Shown: positions 24,796 through 36,223 of the stretch, one piece after another
How the letters are laid out: each line of letters opens with the position of its first letter
How positions within the stretch are numbered: the stretch's first letter is position 1
NCBI GenBank assembly: GCA_029204225.1
Contig: CM055107.1
Span: forward strand, 15,372,900 to 15,436,899
Length of the DNA stretch: 64,000 nucleotides
Direction: 5' to 3'
Source: Diphasiastrum complanatum
Lineage: Eukaryota > Streptophyta > Lycopodiopsida > Lycopodiales > Lycopodiaceae
Made by a program: the position numbers and the translations under genes
The notes under the pieces: model-generated
Databases searched by the model: none
What the model was told of the DNA's origin: nothing
What the model saw: the letters and a program-made list of their open reading frames with translations, nothing else

Positions 24796-25098
24796 GGCTT
24801 TGATTGACGATGTCTCTACTACTTTATTTTTTGAAGATTAATTATCTAGTAAGGTTGTTGCTTTAACTTGTGCCTTTGTCCTTATAAAAAAACAATCTTT
24901 AAAATAAACAAATAGACTAGAATTTAAAGATTTTTGGATCTGAGGATTTTTACTATTGGCTAGATTGAAGTGTAATAAATGTCTATATCTGCTTACTTGT
25001 GTACCCATAAAGATGGCAATAAATTATTTTCAATAAAGTAAATGACCTTTAGTACTTATTTAGAGAAGTGGCTTTTTTAAGACTTGTATTCATTGATG

Positions 25099-25103
<5 letters not shown>

Positions 25104-25151
<48 letters not shown>
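25104..25151. repeat. (CT)n microsatellite, 48 bp
   Basis: Uninterrupted CT dinucleotide run. It causes the Ser-Leu repeat in the frame 25068-25364, which is not a gene. Confidence 0.97.
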
Positions 25152-25155
<4 letters not shown>

Positions 25156-26137
25156 ATTTCACCATCTTAAGTGAAAAACTCATAGAATTTGCACCTTATG
25201 CTACCAATGCAATGAATGCACAATTTCAACACTTTGATAAGGCAATGCCAATCTTTCCATTGGAAAAGGTCATCCTTACTTGTACTACAATTATGATGAA
25301 AATGATCCCACTCTCAATACTCTCTTGTCTTAATCTTTCACAAAATGAAGCACAAATTGCTTGAAAAATTGTCTTCAATATAGTTATTGAAGTTGTCTCT
25401 AATATGCTGAAGGGCATTCAACTTGAGCCAAGAAAATTGATTGTTGGCATGGATCATTATACAAGAAATAAACCTCTAGGCATCATATTAGACATTCAAG
25501 GCAAATATAAGTAATTTGAGACTATTCATAGTCTCAATTTATAAATATCAATTTTAAATATCCAAACAAATGATGATCCCAAAAGAGTCACATAGCATGT
25601 CACCAACAATTTTTTTTAACATCTATCCTTTTAATATGATTTTGTGATCATGGTCTTAGTAGTTATCATAAACAATTTGCTATATAAATGACGAAAAAAA
25701 AAATTCATAGACAAACCCTTTACACTTTGTATATCAAGTTGAAAGTTATGAAATCCAAAATTGAAAAAATATCAACATTAGAATCGAGCACCAAGAGTAA
25801 AGAACAAAATTTCAATTGTTTCCAAGATGAAACTTTAATTAAGAAAATGTATCAAACTTTTTTTATCATTAGATTGAGGCCCATAATGTTGTCTAAAAAA
25901 CATAATTTTAAAAACTGACATTTATTGTCCCGAGTCAAAAACAGATTTCCATAGCAAGTCAATTTCCAAACTAAAATTAAGCTATCCACAACACTTTTTG
26001 TAAGAGAAAAAGGCTCATCTCACAGGAAGGCCAAATGAAAGATGACACTAGTTACAGCCAAAGTCTAAACTTTGCTCAACTAATCTACAATAACATCCAA
26101 AACATAGCCATCCACATTTATGCAAGCGACTATAAAT

Positions 26138-27220
26138 CTACAAAAATCTTTCTCTTTGCAATTTTTTCAGCAATTCATGAATATGCCCCGAAATTTCCTG
26201 ATGAGTAGCTATAGGCCTTTTAGAACCAGTAACAGTTGCTAATACCATTGCTTTTCCCCTAGAAAATTGTCTCTTGTTGGTTTTCCATTGTTCCAGTTTC
26301 AAAAGTTGATCTGTAGATAGCTCTTCATAAATTGATTTGCCCTTGATTGATCTTTCTTCAATTTTGTTTTCATGCACAGGAGATGGGAGTCCTTGATGCC
26401 ACGGTGTTTTCAACACTGGTTGCAAATATCTGTACAGTACATGTTTCATTTGACCAACACGATGTAATGCTATGACTGATTGGATGTCATGTTCCATTTT
26501 CACTGCCTCCAAAAGTGGCCATAGGCTTTTCATCAAAAAGTCATCTGAAGTTAGATCGTCACAACCGTCAAATACATGTGGAAACAAACAGTTTCTTGCA
26601 TCATTCATGCAAGCTTTGTAAGGCGAGTCATCTATGAGGATTGTGTTTTGACAATGCAATTTTTGAAAATGTTTCCAAACTTTGTCCAAAGGTTTGAAAT
26701 TTGCACGTACATCCTTTTTATCTAGTCTCTTTAAGTCACTTTCGTAGCAACTTTCTTGAGACCATAGCATAAACAATGACAACTTGCCACCAAGTTTTCG
26801 TTCGATATAGTTATATGTTTTCAAGACATTTCTAAATACCATAGTTGACCAAATTCTAACCTTGGCTATTGAGACCAACTTTTTTAAAAACTCCAAGCAT
26901 CCAGGTCGAAGTTGCAACCATTTCCCCTCATAATACTCAATGTTCGAAAGACTTGGCTTTTTATCCCAACGTTTGATTAGTACTCCATTCAAATCCAATA
27001 TAACATACAAAGGATCATTTGATGGATCTTCACGGAAGAAAACCTGTGGTGAATGATCTTGAACACTCGGGATGTCATGAACACTCAAAGTGGAGTCTTG
27101 ATTTTGTGTGATCTCTAAATACTGATCGTGACTTGATCTCAAATTATTGATAGAAGAAAATTCATCCATCACCAGGTAATGTTTTTTTTCATTATCCACA
27201 GATGAATTAGCTCTAAACAT
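26138..27220 (-). CDS. FCP1/SCP-like phosphatase-domain protein, altered active site
   Basis: An intact single-exon protein of 360 residues starting at ATG 27220. FCP1-homology proteins are HAD-fold phosphatases acting on RNA polymerase II CTD and similar substrates. Motif I, expected as DxDx(T/V), reads D76-L-N78-G-V: the nucleophile Asp is kept but the second Asp, the general acid, is Asn. Motif II Ser/Thr (VRIWSTM, about 121-127) and the acidic motif (ILIDDSP, Asp197-198) are present. An N-terminal extension of about 65 residues is acidic and Ser-rich; the C-terminus is basic (QWKTNKRQFSRGKAM). Intact and intronless, it may be a member of an expanded family or a retrocopy. Catalytic activity is doubtful. 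Confidence 0.85.
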   Translation of the reverse strand: MFRANSSVDNEKKHYLVMDEFSSINNLRSSHDQYLEITQNQDSTLSVHDIPSVQDHSPQVFFREDPSNDPLYVILDLNGVLIKRWDKKPSLSNIEYYEGKWLQLRPGCLEFLKKLVSIAKVRIWSTMVFRNVLKTYNYIERKLGGKLSLFMLWSQESCYESDLKRLDKKDVRANFKPLDKVWKHFQKLHCQNTILIDDSPYKACMNDARNCLFPHVFDGCDDLTSDDFLMKSLWPLLEAVKMEHDIQSVIALHRVGQMKHVLYRYLQPVLKTPWHQGLPSPVHENKIEERSIKGKSIYEELSTDQLLKLEQWKTNKRQFSRGKAMVLATVTGSKRPIATHQEISGHIHELLKKLQRERFL

Positions 27221-27324
27221 CTTGCTTAAACATTATGCTCAAACACACAAATCGAGTTTGACAAATCATTTGGCATTAATAATTTGCATGTACATTCTGA
27301 TAGAAAATATTTGAAAAAATATAC

Positions 27325-27615
27325 TTCCAGCAGTGCTCGACTGGACCAAAGTTTGTGACTACAATATCTTCCTATCTGATTTAGGCAAAGTATTCAATTG
27401 AAAGACAAGGATTTGATCAAACTCAAGCATTGTTTGAGTAGGTTAACAATAAACTCTCAAATGATAATCCACGTTTGATAAACTCGAGCAGTGCTCGAGT
27501 TGACCAAAGCTATGCGGCTTCAATATGTTGCTATTTGATAAGCTAGAAAAAGTATTCCACTTAATCTGGTAAGAATTTAATTACAATTGAGCACTGCTAG
27601 ACTAGACCAACAATA
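27325..27615. repeat. Diverged palindromic repeats around GAGCAGTGCTC
   Basis: 27481-27501 is a perfect inverted repeat with 10-bp arms and a one-base centre (AACTCGAGCA-G-TGCTCGAGTT). Related words are CCAGCAGTGCTCGACTGGACC near 27330, CTCAAGCATTGTTTGAG near 27422 and GAGCACTGCTAGAC near 27588. The sequence after the first and the perfect copy also matches (GACCAAAG...CAATAT.TT.CTATTTGAT), so this is a direct repeat of about 153 bp that contains a palindrome. Confidence 0.65.
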
Positions 27616-27976
27616 CACATCCAAAACAAAAAAAACTTATTCACATATACATCCAGAATAAAAAAAACTTTTAAAAATATGTATTCGGTATAAGTGTTTC
27701 TATATAAAAAGTGTTCAAACCACGTTGTGTCAAAATTGAGCATTTCTGGAGTTATTAATAGAATATGATCCCACACGAGTTGACTACCCCATGTAGCCAC
27801 AATTTTTTGTTATTCTATTTTTAAAAAGTATTTAATTAAAGACATATAATTGATTAAACTCAAATAATTCTCAAGTAGGCCAACCCTAAATTCAAAAACA
27901 AAAATTCACAACTATATTCAGTATAGAAAAATTCTTGATAATATGATTTCAAGGCAGGTGTCGTTCAATCTAAAGT

Positions 27977-27978
<2 letters not shown>

Positions 27979-28060
<82 letters not shown>
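27979..28060. repeat. (TC)n microsatellite, 82 bp
   Basis: Long uninterrupted TC run, with a short (CT)7 echo at about 28140-28154. Confidence 0.97.
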
Positions 28061-28063
<3 letters not shown>

Positions 28064-28396
28064 TTTTATAACTGTTGTTTTATATGTTTTATGTTGATGC
28101 AAAGTGTGCAATGAAATAATGTAAAGCATATTGCAACCCCTCTCTCTCTCTCTAACTTCAGTTGTTTTTTATTGCTGCAAAGTGGGCAATGAGAAATTAC
28201 AAAGTCTAAAAACAACGTTTTTACTTGTGTCTTGTAAAAAAAACTAAATAACAAAATAGATAACATCAAGTAATTCACTGTCACAACTTTACAAATTTTT
28301 ATTGTACCTTATTAGCTTCAAATACCTTCATTGATATCTTGCAATTGCCCTTCCTTGTCAAGGCATTGCTCTCTCGTGGGCCTTGTCTCAACAGAT

Positions 28397-29311
28397 TCAA
28401 AGAGTCCATGTCTCAAATGACTGAAATCTAGGGCTTGCGTATGATATCACCCATGGCTCCAAGCTACAGCTTGCAACTTTATGCTCGACGAAGTCATATT
28501 TTGCTTTTATAGTAGATCGAACAATCGGCTCTTGTTTTGACATGTCTTTTTGATGCATCTTCACACCAGGAAGGGCATCTACTATACATGTCATCAATGA
28601 ACGCATCATTGATCTGATACCTCTTGAACATATCAAGTTGTGACAATGTCACCCCATATTCCTCTCTTATGTGGTCTTCTATGGCCATTGCCATGTTCCG
28701 TCTGTTTTTGGTCAACTCACAAAACTCTTTCAAAGAGGAAAAGCAGTAGAGTCTTTTTATCAAATACAATGGATCCAGCCAAAATTTTGTCAAACAACAT
28801 GTTGATTCTGTTTCAAGCAAACCTTGCAATGGTTGTAGAAGATAGGGTGTAATGGATTTGAGCTCATTTTTTGTTTCCGGCTTTAGTTCTCCCTTTGAAT
28901 TTCTCAGAGCACCATCCACCCATTTTTTCTTTACCCCCATCCATTTTCTCCAAACAAGAACAACACACAATAACACTTCTTTGGCTCCTTCCGACGCATC
29001 ACGTCTTCCATCATAGACTTGAAGGCCTACAAAACAAGAAAATGTTTGTAAATAGAAGAAATACATCGAACTATTAGGAAAAGACAGAACTTAAACTTTA
29101 TACAAAAAAAGTTTACCTTCCACTTCTCGCATGTCCGTCCACCTCCGATTGGGCATTCTGGACGTCCCCAAAACTCCCATTGTTGTCTAGCCTGATGTAG
29201 CAACTCAAGCAACGAGCTTTTCAATTTGTACTCGTCATTTAGCTCATTCAATGCTCGAGACGTTTGAACACACTCCACCAGAGTCACCAAATGACTCAAA
29301 ATACGGATCTC
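28397..29311 (-). pseudogene. Unidentified gene, probably decayed
   Basis: I do not recognise the family. An upstream exon (about 29311-29117) reads LVTLVECVQTSRALNELNDE and ends GGGRTCEKWK with a good donor, AAG|GTAAAC. A second block starts after TTGTAG near 29027 and is coding-like in more than one frame: AFKSMMEDVMRRKEPKK in one, VWRKWMGVKKKWVDGAL and LKPETKNELKSITPYLLQPL in another, then IEDHIREEYGVTLSQLDMFK. A further frame change near 28590 leads to VKMHQKDMSKQEPIVRSTIK, ending at 28397. No ATG opens the first exon and at least one frameshift is needed, so a pseudogene is likelier than a live gene. The protein would be helical and basic. Confidence 0.4.
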
Positions 29312-29319
29312 TAGAGAGA

Positions 29320-30280
29320 AGCTATGGACAGAGAGTATTCCTCTCTGATCAAGAACCAGACATGGGCACTAACATCCCGAAAAGTAGTGTTCCAAAAATT
29401 CTAAACATTGGAAAACAAAACCCTAGAAATTCAGACTTCAAATCGTTTAACATATCCAAATAGTGACTTGCAAAACATCCATTGAAATCATAATACATTT
29501 TGGGTCCATAAGCAAATGGTTTTGATTCTTTAATGTTTGAGGTAGATCAAAACTTTTCAAAAGAGGATTTCTATTCTTTTAGGAAAGAATCTTGGTTTTG
29601 TAAAACCTTGTTCACAAGTAAATGTTGTGGTTGATAGGGTAATGGTATATGTATAACAATATCAAAGTTCTATTAGTGTCTCTACAACTGAGGCTTAAAA
29701 TGTGTCTTGAAGAGTATGTGTTAAAACGTGTCTTGAAGAGCACCTAAGGGCACATGTTGAAAAAGGCTATGTGTTAAACCTAAATGGAGTTTCTTATTGC
29801 TCTCATACTTAGAGAGTTAGATAGAGGCAAGAAACTGGACCAACAACAAAAATACATGTGCATTTAACCCTAATCCTAAAATAGCCGTAGCCCTAGATCT
29901 GACCTACTATTCAATTCCCAAAATAGCATTACTTGAAATTTATCACTATTCTGACAAAATTTCAAATTGCACTATTAATTAAACAAATCAAAGATTCCAC
30001 ATATTCATGATTGTACATAATCGAAAGCATTTATGATTACATTTGCACATTTCGAGAGTTTCTAACAGTAAGTTCCTACATCTATCAGTAAGTATCTGAC
30101 ACAACACACATTGTAACAAATAGCACATGTTCTAACAACATTTCAAATACTTTTAGCATTTCCAAGATCCACAATTACTGATTGGTATGTCATTTCATCA
30201 CCAATTCAAATGTTTGACTAAACCTCTTTTCCTAAGCTAAAAATGAAACCTTCTGTCAAAAACAAAAATACTGCTCTGCA
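29320..30280. other. No gene recognised
   Basis: AT-rich sequence without coding or repeat signal that I can name. Confidence 0.4.
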
Positions 30281-30282
30281 AT

Positions 30283-31215
30283 GGAGATGGAGACAAACAT
30301 TGTCAAAGGAGTGCAAACCGAAGTTCAGTCTTTGAGGCAAGAGTTGCTTAGGAATCAGGAAGAGAAAAGCAGGTTAATAATGACCGAGAAGATAAGTCAG
30401 CTCAATGCACAAAAAAAAAATTAAGTAAAAGTTTGGCACTTGATGTTGACCAAGTCCAGAAACTGCAAGAGGAATTACACTCACTCCAAGCACGCACAAT
30501 AGATCTCACATGTAAACAACAAGCTGATTTTGAGACTTTGCAGCACAAGGAACTTGAGAATCAAAGGCTTCAAAAACAGCTGTCTACCTTGCTAGAAGCA
30601 AATAGCTTGTTGACAAATGAGCTTCAAAGACGGGTTGGAGAGCACAATACTCTAACCGAGAAGATAAATCAACTTCAAGTAGAGTTATTAAAGCTGGAGA
30701 ATAAGAACAAGGCTGTGGAAGAAGAGTTATTAGCTAAATCTGCCAGTTTGCAGAAATTAGAGGGAGAACTATCATGCTTGCTCACAGACAAGCAGTCTTG
30801 GACAGATCAAACTTGTAGAAGATTTTCAAGAAGATCTTCAGAACTTGTAGAAGCAAAACGAAGAATTGACCTTTCGATTAAATTCTGAAGGAGAGTGGTC
30901 TAAATTTTATGAGCGTGAAGTTCAAAGAGTAGAGCAGAATGCAGTTCAGGTACAAGAGGAGTACAGCACCTTTGAGAGAAAAATCAGAAACAAAAAGAGG
31001 AGTTGCAACAAAATCAGAGTGAGATTCACTGCCAACAAGAGGAGAACAAGGAACTGGGTGAGAAATTCACTATATCACATGAGGAACTAAAATTGAACTT
31101 TCAGCTTACTGTAGAACATTTACTGAAGAAAAGTTGCATGCTTGACAGAAGCAAAATTATGATCTTTCTATTGATGTTGAAGCTGGGTCAAAGCAGAGAA
31201 AGACATCTATGACAC
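30283..31215 (+). pseudogene. Long coiled-coil protein, broken
   Basis: From ATG 30283 the frame reads METNIVKGVQTEVQSLRQEL. A poly-A run near 30412-30421 is one base out of phase; beyond it a 151-codon frame (30433-30888) continues as heptad-rich helix (VQKLQEELHSLQ, ENQRLQKQLSTLLEAN, KINQLQVELLKLENKN). Downstream pieces in other frames (KQNEELTFRLNSEGEW, QKEELQQNQSEIHCQQEENK) carry on the same pattern with a stop between them. Repeated Leu/Glu/Lys heptads indicate a golgin- or filament-like coil. Several frame breaks indicate a pseudogene, although the homopolymer shift alone could be a sequencing error. Confidence 0.55.
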
Positions 31216-31257
31216 TTTTAAGGTTTATGAGAGCCAAAATTTCTGGGCTGGCAGGAG

Positions 31258-31980
31258 GTTATAACAAAAGTTAACTTCGTATGTGCGGAAGGAAAACTTG
31301 TTTTCACATACTGTCGTTGCGAAAATAAATTGGACGTTATGAAAAGGAGGTTCAAATTGGAGAATGATAGGAAAACCAGTAACGGCGGGGCTCCTTCGGA
31401 CTGGCCATGGTTTCAGAAGATGGAGAGCATAACGGGGAGAAACCCTAGGTATTCTAGCATACCTGGGAGTATTGCCAGCGGAGAGCGTTAACGCCTCCTT
31501 CGAATAAATTTCACAAAGGAACGTTAGGGTCTGGTCATGGAAGTGAGAGACCAGCGATGGCATCCTGCGCAATGCAACTAGCTCTTAAAAAAGAGATTTG
31601 TCATGAAGAAGAACGACAAATATATAATTCTGGTACAATTTCTGCTTTATGCAATCAAACAGATAACAAGACTAATATTTCAGAGCCCGAGGTTTCTCCC
31701 AAAGGGTTTCGTAAGAAAAGGAAAGATTCTTTTCATAATCCTGGTCGGCAAGCGAAGGAGGTGGCACGTTTAGTGATTGAAGCTCTTGAAAAGATCGAGC
31801 TAAGGAGGATCGAGGTGATGAGAGACATGGAATTTAGAAGACACGAGACACAATTGTAGATAGCAAAGATGATTATTGAAAGCAACATGCAGAGGAATGC
31901 ACGGTTCTATAATCATCAGTACAAATCAAATTGTATGGATCACAAGAACATAAATAGGTACTACAGTGTTGGAATTTGAT
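31258..31980 (+). pseudogene. Trihelix/SANT-like transcription factor relic
   Basis: Trihelix (GT) factors bind DNA through a three-helix Myb/SANT-like domain. The plus-strand frame from about 31258 reads ENKLDVMKRRFKLEND, then NGGAPSDWPWFQKMESITG, matching the third-helix region of such domains (K.D.LKKRYK.E......G..S.WPWF..M). The frame then breaks. The C-terminal part resumes at 31557-31859 with a basic motif (GFRKKRKD) and the family's helical tail (KEVARLVIEALEKIELRRIE), and after a stop continues as IAKMIIESNMQRNARFYNHQ. The N-terminal two helices are missing. It lies directly behind the coiled-coil relic on the same strand; whether the two were ever one gene is unknown. Confidence 0.5.
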
Positions 31981-32765
31981 AGCTTATCTACAATATTAGG
32001 AGAAACCTATGAAAAGGCCTCAGTCTTGCTAGTAAACATGCCTTTTAGATGTGATTGTCTTAGATGATTGTTTCATTTAAACTAAAAGTTGGCATTGCAG
32101 ATATTCATTGAATTGTGAGAGAAGATAACCAAGTTGTTGAAGGGAGCTGGTTGAGAGACTTGTTAGAAGAGTTGTTGATATGGCTACCTTTTTTAGAATC
32201 ATTGTTGCTAGTGGGAGGGAGCTAACATAGCTATGAGTTTTGAGGAGGCCTACTGCTATGAGTAGTACTCGATGACCCTATGGTAGGCTTAGGAGAGGGC
32301 AAGGCTCATGGACTTGCACCTAGAGTTGGGGCCATGAGGCAGCGAAAATAGTAAAACTGCTCTTGGTCCCCAACACATCCATCATAGGACATAGCCCCAA
32401 GACTTGGTCTAGGAGTTTAGGTATCTATGTCGACATGGTCAAAGGCAAAGATAGGCCACCTACCAATGGCAAGGGTAGAGGGTGACCAATAGTGTAGTCA
32501 GTTTCCTCTTCAAGCACTATTGCAGCAATGAGTTGCCAAACACATTCATGTATTGTATGTACACTTGATGTACATTTTACTAGCCACTATAATTTGATAT
32601 TTATGATTTAGATATTGCTATTGATGAGTATTTGTTCTAATATTTTAAAGGTTTTATATGTTGCAATGTTGGTTTAGGCCTCAAAATAAATTAATGAATG
32701 TAATGCATGCAACTATTCCCTCTTTGCCATCACTCTCTGTCTCTTTGACTAACCCAAAGTAGCCC

Positions 32766-32769
<4 letters not shown>

Positions 32770-32849
<80 letters not shown>

Positions 32850-32856
32850 CCCCCCC
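32770..32856. repeat. (CT)n microsatellite with C tract
   Basis: About 77 bp of uninterrupted CT followed by a run of C to 32856. Confidence 0.97.
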
Positions 32857-32910
32857 AAATAATCCTTAAAACTCTTTGTATTTGCATCTGTGTCTATCTA
32901 GCTCTCTAAA

Positions 32911-33051
32911 ACTTCTCTACGTTTGCTTGCCTCTATAGATGTTTGCGTCTCTTATCTACTTCTCTACGTTTGCTTGCCTCTATAGATGTTTGCGTCTCTT
33001 ATCTACTTCTCTATGTTTGCTTGCCTCTATAGATGTTTGTGTCTCTTATCA
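32911..33051. repeat. 47-bp tandem repeat, three copies
   Basis: Copies start at 32911, 32958 and 33005, each beginning ACTTCTCTA(C/T)GTTTGCTTGC and ending in TTGCGTCTCTTATCT or a close variant. They sit just beyond the CT microsatellite. Confidence 0.9.
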
Positions 33052-33631
33052 ATCGACTTCTCTATATCTGCCTCTATATCTATCCATCCGAATGCCTCTC
33101 TCTATCTCTATTTATGTATTTGTCAAAGAGATAAGTAGAGAGAGGCAAAGAAACTATCTAGGAGACATCAAAAGTGCTATTTTCTATGTCAAAATAGTTC
33201 ATTTCAAAAAGCCCAAATGTTATCACCTTTTTTTTTTTGCAGATTGAAAAAGAAAAATAATCATCATAAAATTGAGCATTCCGATTTTTGGGATTTTTCT
33301 AGGCCACATGTTGAAGGGAACTGTGCTTGGTTGGAATACACAATTATAAATTCAAATAAAGGGCAAACAAGAACAAAAAAAATGTGAGCAATTAAGTGCA
33401 CTTCTTCATCCTAGTGTTAATTTTCATAGGTGAAAATCAAAGTTGCAACTAGAGTGACCAATGGAGTTACTCTGCTAAAACAAACTGGACGATTAAACTT
33501 ATATATTATCAAAATATAATAATTAGCCTACATTTAGCAACTAAAAATTCGCTACAATTTGTGTCATGACGAACAACCGCAAAGCATTTTATCACAACAA
33601 TCAAGATAAAAATGTAGCTAGATGGCACTGG

Positions 33632-33790
33632 TGAACTCGGCTCGGTCGAGATGGAACTGGCCGTGTCGGCTCGGTCCAGGTCTGACTCAGGGGCTCGGTT
33701 GAGAGGTGAATGGTAGGGCTCGGTCGAGATCTGAGCAGATGGCTCGGTTCAAAGCTGAGCAAAGGGCTCAGCTCAAAGCTGAGCAGTGTA
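33632..33790. repeat. Minisatellite, about 24-29 bp unit, six copies
   Basis: Each unit starts GGCTC(G/A)G(T/C) and continues in the form CGAGATCTGAGCAGAT. Unit length is 24-29 bp and the last two are most alike. On the minus strand it yields a repeated SFELSPLL/SFEPSHLL frame, which is not evidence of a gene. Confidence 0.75.
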
Positions 33791-33974
33791 AACAACGGTT
33801 TGCAAACAAAGTGTGGTGGAAAAATGTTGTGGCAAGGAGGGATGGAAAAGATGGTATTTGAAGGATGGATTGCCTTCCACAATAGTGAAACTAGAGCCGT
33901 GATTGGTGCTCCAGTTGCACTACCCCTCAACATGTCTTTGTGCAGAAAGAAGAATCAGTACCACAAGATCTAGC

Positions 33975-36220
33975 TAACCCAATACAAAGTTTTAATTACA
34001 AAACAAAGGATGGTACAAATGCTACCTCAGCATAAACAAAAAGTTGTTGATAAAAGTACTGTAGAAAATAAATGTACATTTAGCAACTAACTACTCGACC
34101 TTTAAAAAATGGACTCAAACTACACAAATAGAACAACATAACACACAAATAATAAAAAGCAAGAAGACATCACAAACATGATGTACCTATAATAAACCAC
34201 CAAGGAACTTGAGATTTTCAAGGAAAGCAAAAATATCCAAAAAGCAAAAACAAATGCAACTACCCAAGTAGGTGGCAAAAAACAGGATATTGAAGGAAAA
34301 AGAAAAGCTCTTTGAGGCCTCACATCATGCAATGGTATATATTGAAGCTTTACATTCTCAATAAATCTCATCATAATCAAGACCATGACAATGTTGACTG
34401 ACTTATTGCTTATAACCTTTTTGAAGTAATTGTCCCATGGAAAAGAGATCAATACAAAGGAGAGACTCCTTTTGTAGAAATAAGTTATACTTCCAATTAT
34501 TCATCTGAAGGTGTCTCAATCAATTTGTGAAGAGGAAGAGAGCAAAGTTATCAACCAATGGACAGTAGAAGTGAAGAGCATGGCATTGTGCCAAGCTCAA
34601 AATGACAACACATTGCAGAGAAATTAACAAAAGACAAAGATTCTAATGAAGCCCTAAGCAAAACATAAGGGCAAGTACTTGAAAATAAGCAAGTACTTGA
34701 AACAAGCTAAAAAATAATAAGACAGAATTTTGTTGGCTTTGTGAAAAAATGTGACAAAAAACGATTAGAGTAGATAGAAGTGGTTGAACCCCAAATCCTA
34801 CGTAAAGAAACCGAGCCAAAGCTAGACAAAAGAAAAACTAGGGTGGAAACATTGCAAACATTTGTAAGTAGCAACAAACGAGAAGGATAAGTTAATGATC
34901 ATGAAAAATACCATAACACAGAGACCCACATAATTGACAACTGGCCACAAATGGAAGCAAGCCACCTCATTGAACTAGGGCCAAAGAACACCAACTTCAT
35001 CAAAGCCTTTCTTCCAAAGTCGGAGGGTTTGTTACTGATTGAGATCTAAGACACTGTGGGGAAAAAATTTTGCACTGCTGCAAGTAAAGTCATTCACCAG
35101 AAGTTTATCATGATTCATCGACAACTCTATTGTTTAACCAGTATGAACTAAAACTTATGCCCAGTTTCTGAAGAAAAGAACTTAAAAAATGATCAATGGC
35201 AACAATCTCCTCTTTTTCTTTCCTCCCCACATTTCATCTGTACCAGTTAAGCCGAAGTGAAATTGAAATCATTGTAGATCAAAGTAAATCAAGAACAAAC
35301 TAGAGTATGCATTATTACATACTGGCATATATACAAAAGTTCTTGCAGGCAACATAGTCCGTCCTTTTTCAAGTCATAAGTACTAGAAAGACTGAAAAAT
35401 GTGAGTGTGCGTGTGACATGTAGGATGTTTGGGGAGTATTCCCATTATAGCAAAATGGCCAGCAGCGGCAGTGAGCTCCCTCTCCCTCCTGGTTTGGCAG
35501 TCAAACAGGGAAGTTGCTGCTTCTGTTGTGCCGGGAGGAACTTTTATAAGCTGCAGAGAGAATTTGCAGGATACAATAAAGCATTTCAAATAAAACAAAA
35601 TGTACTCACTCACGGTAATGGTCACCACCTTCAGCCCCCACCACATGTGGAGTTAGTTGCCTCCAACAGGGGGCAGACCTGAAGTAAGCTAAACTGACAG
35701 GATATGTGGGTTGGCTTGTCATTTTTATGTACATTAAATGATTCCAAGCATCTTCTAACGCAATGCAGCTTCAACAATCATATATATTTTGCCTCCAATG
35801 GTATTATCTACCAGCATCGCCCAAATGGTTAATTCCAGATTTACATATTTGTGAGATGGTTATATGATTAGAACTTTATGTACAAAAAATAAGGTCTAAG
35901 TTATTATATGTACAAATGCAACAATGTGGTATTCTAAGAGAACCACATATTAAAGAATCATGTAAAATGTAAGTTATTTTGGTACTATCTGCGTCATGAT
36001 CTTAAAAGGGTTTCTGCTAAAAATAATGAGAGCCATTGCTAAATTATGGCTTCAAAAATCAGTCGGAAAGGGGGATTCCGTCAATCTGAATGACAAAGTA
36101 AATAGAAAACAGTTTACAGAGATGACTTTGTGCCACCCATTTTCCAAATCCTCAAAGTGTTGCCCAATCCAACCAATAACAAAAGAAAGCCGCCTTCATA
36201 AACATCGTTCTCCAGTAGAA
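33975..36220. other. No gene recognised; includes PDX2 3' flank
   Basis: A-rich sequence. The last few hundred bases before 36224 should hold the PDX2 3' UTR on the minus strand, but I cannot place its polyadenylation site. Frames at 34120-34452 and 35383-35682 show no family features. Confidence 0.4.
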
Positions 36221-36223
36221 TCC

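Noticed and set aside
33601-33933. Pro/Ser/Leu-repeat ORF
   Set aside because: Product of the 24-29 bp minisatellite.
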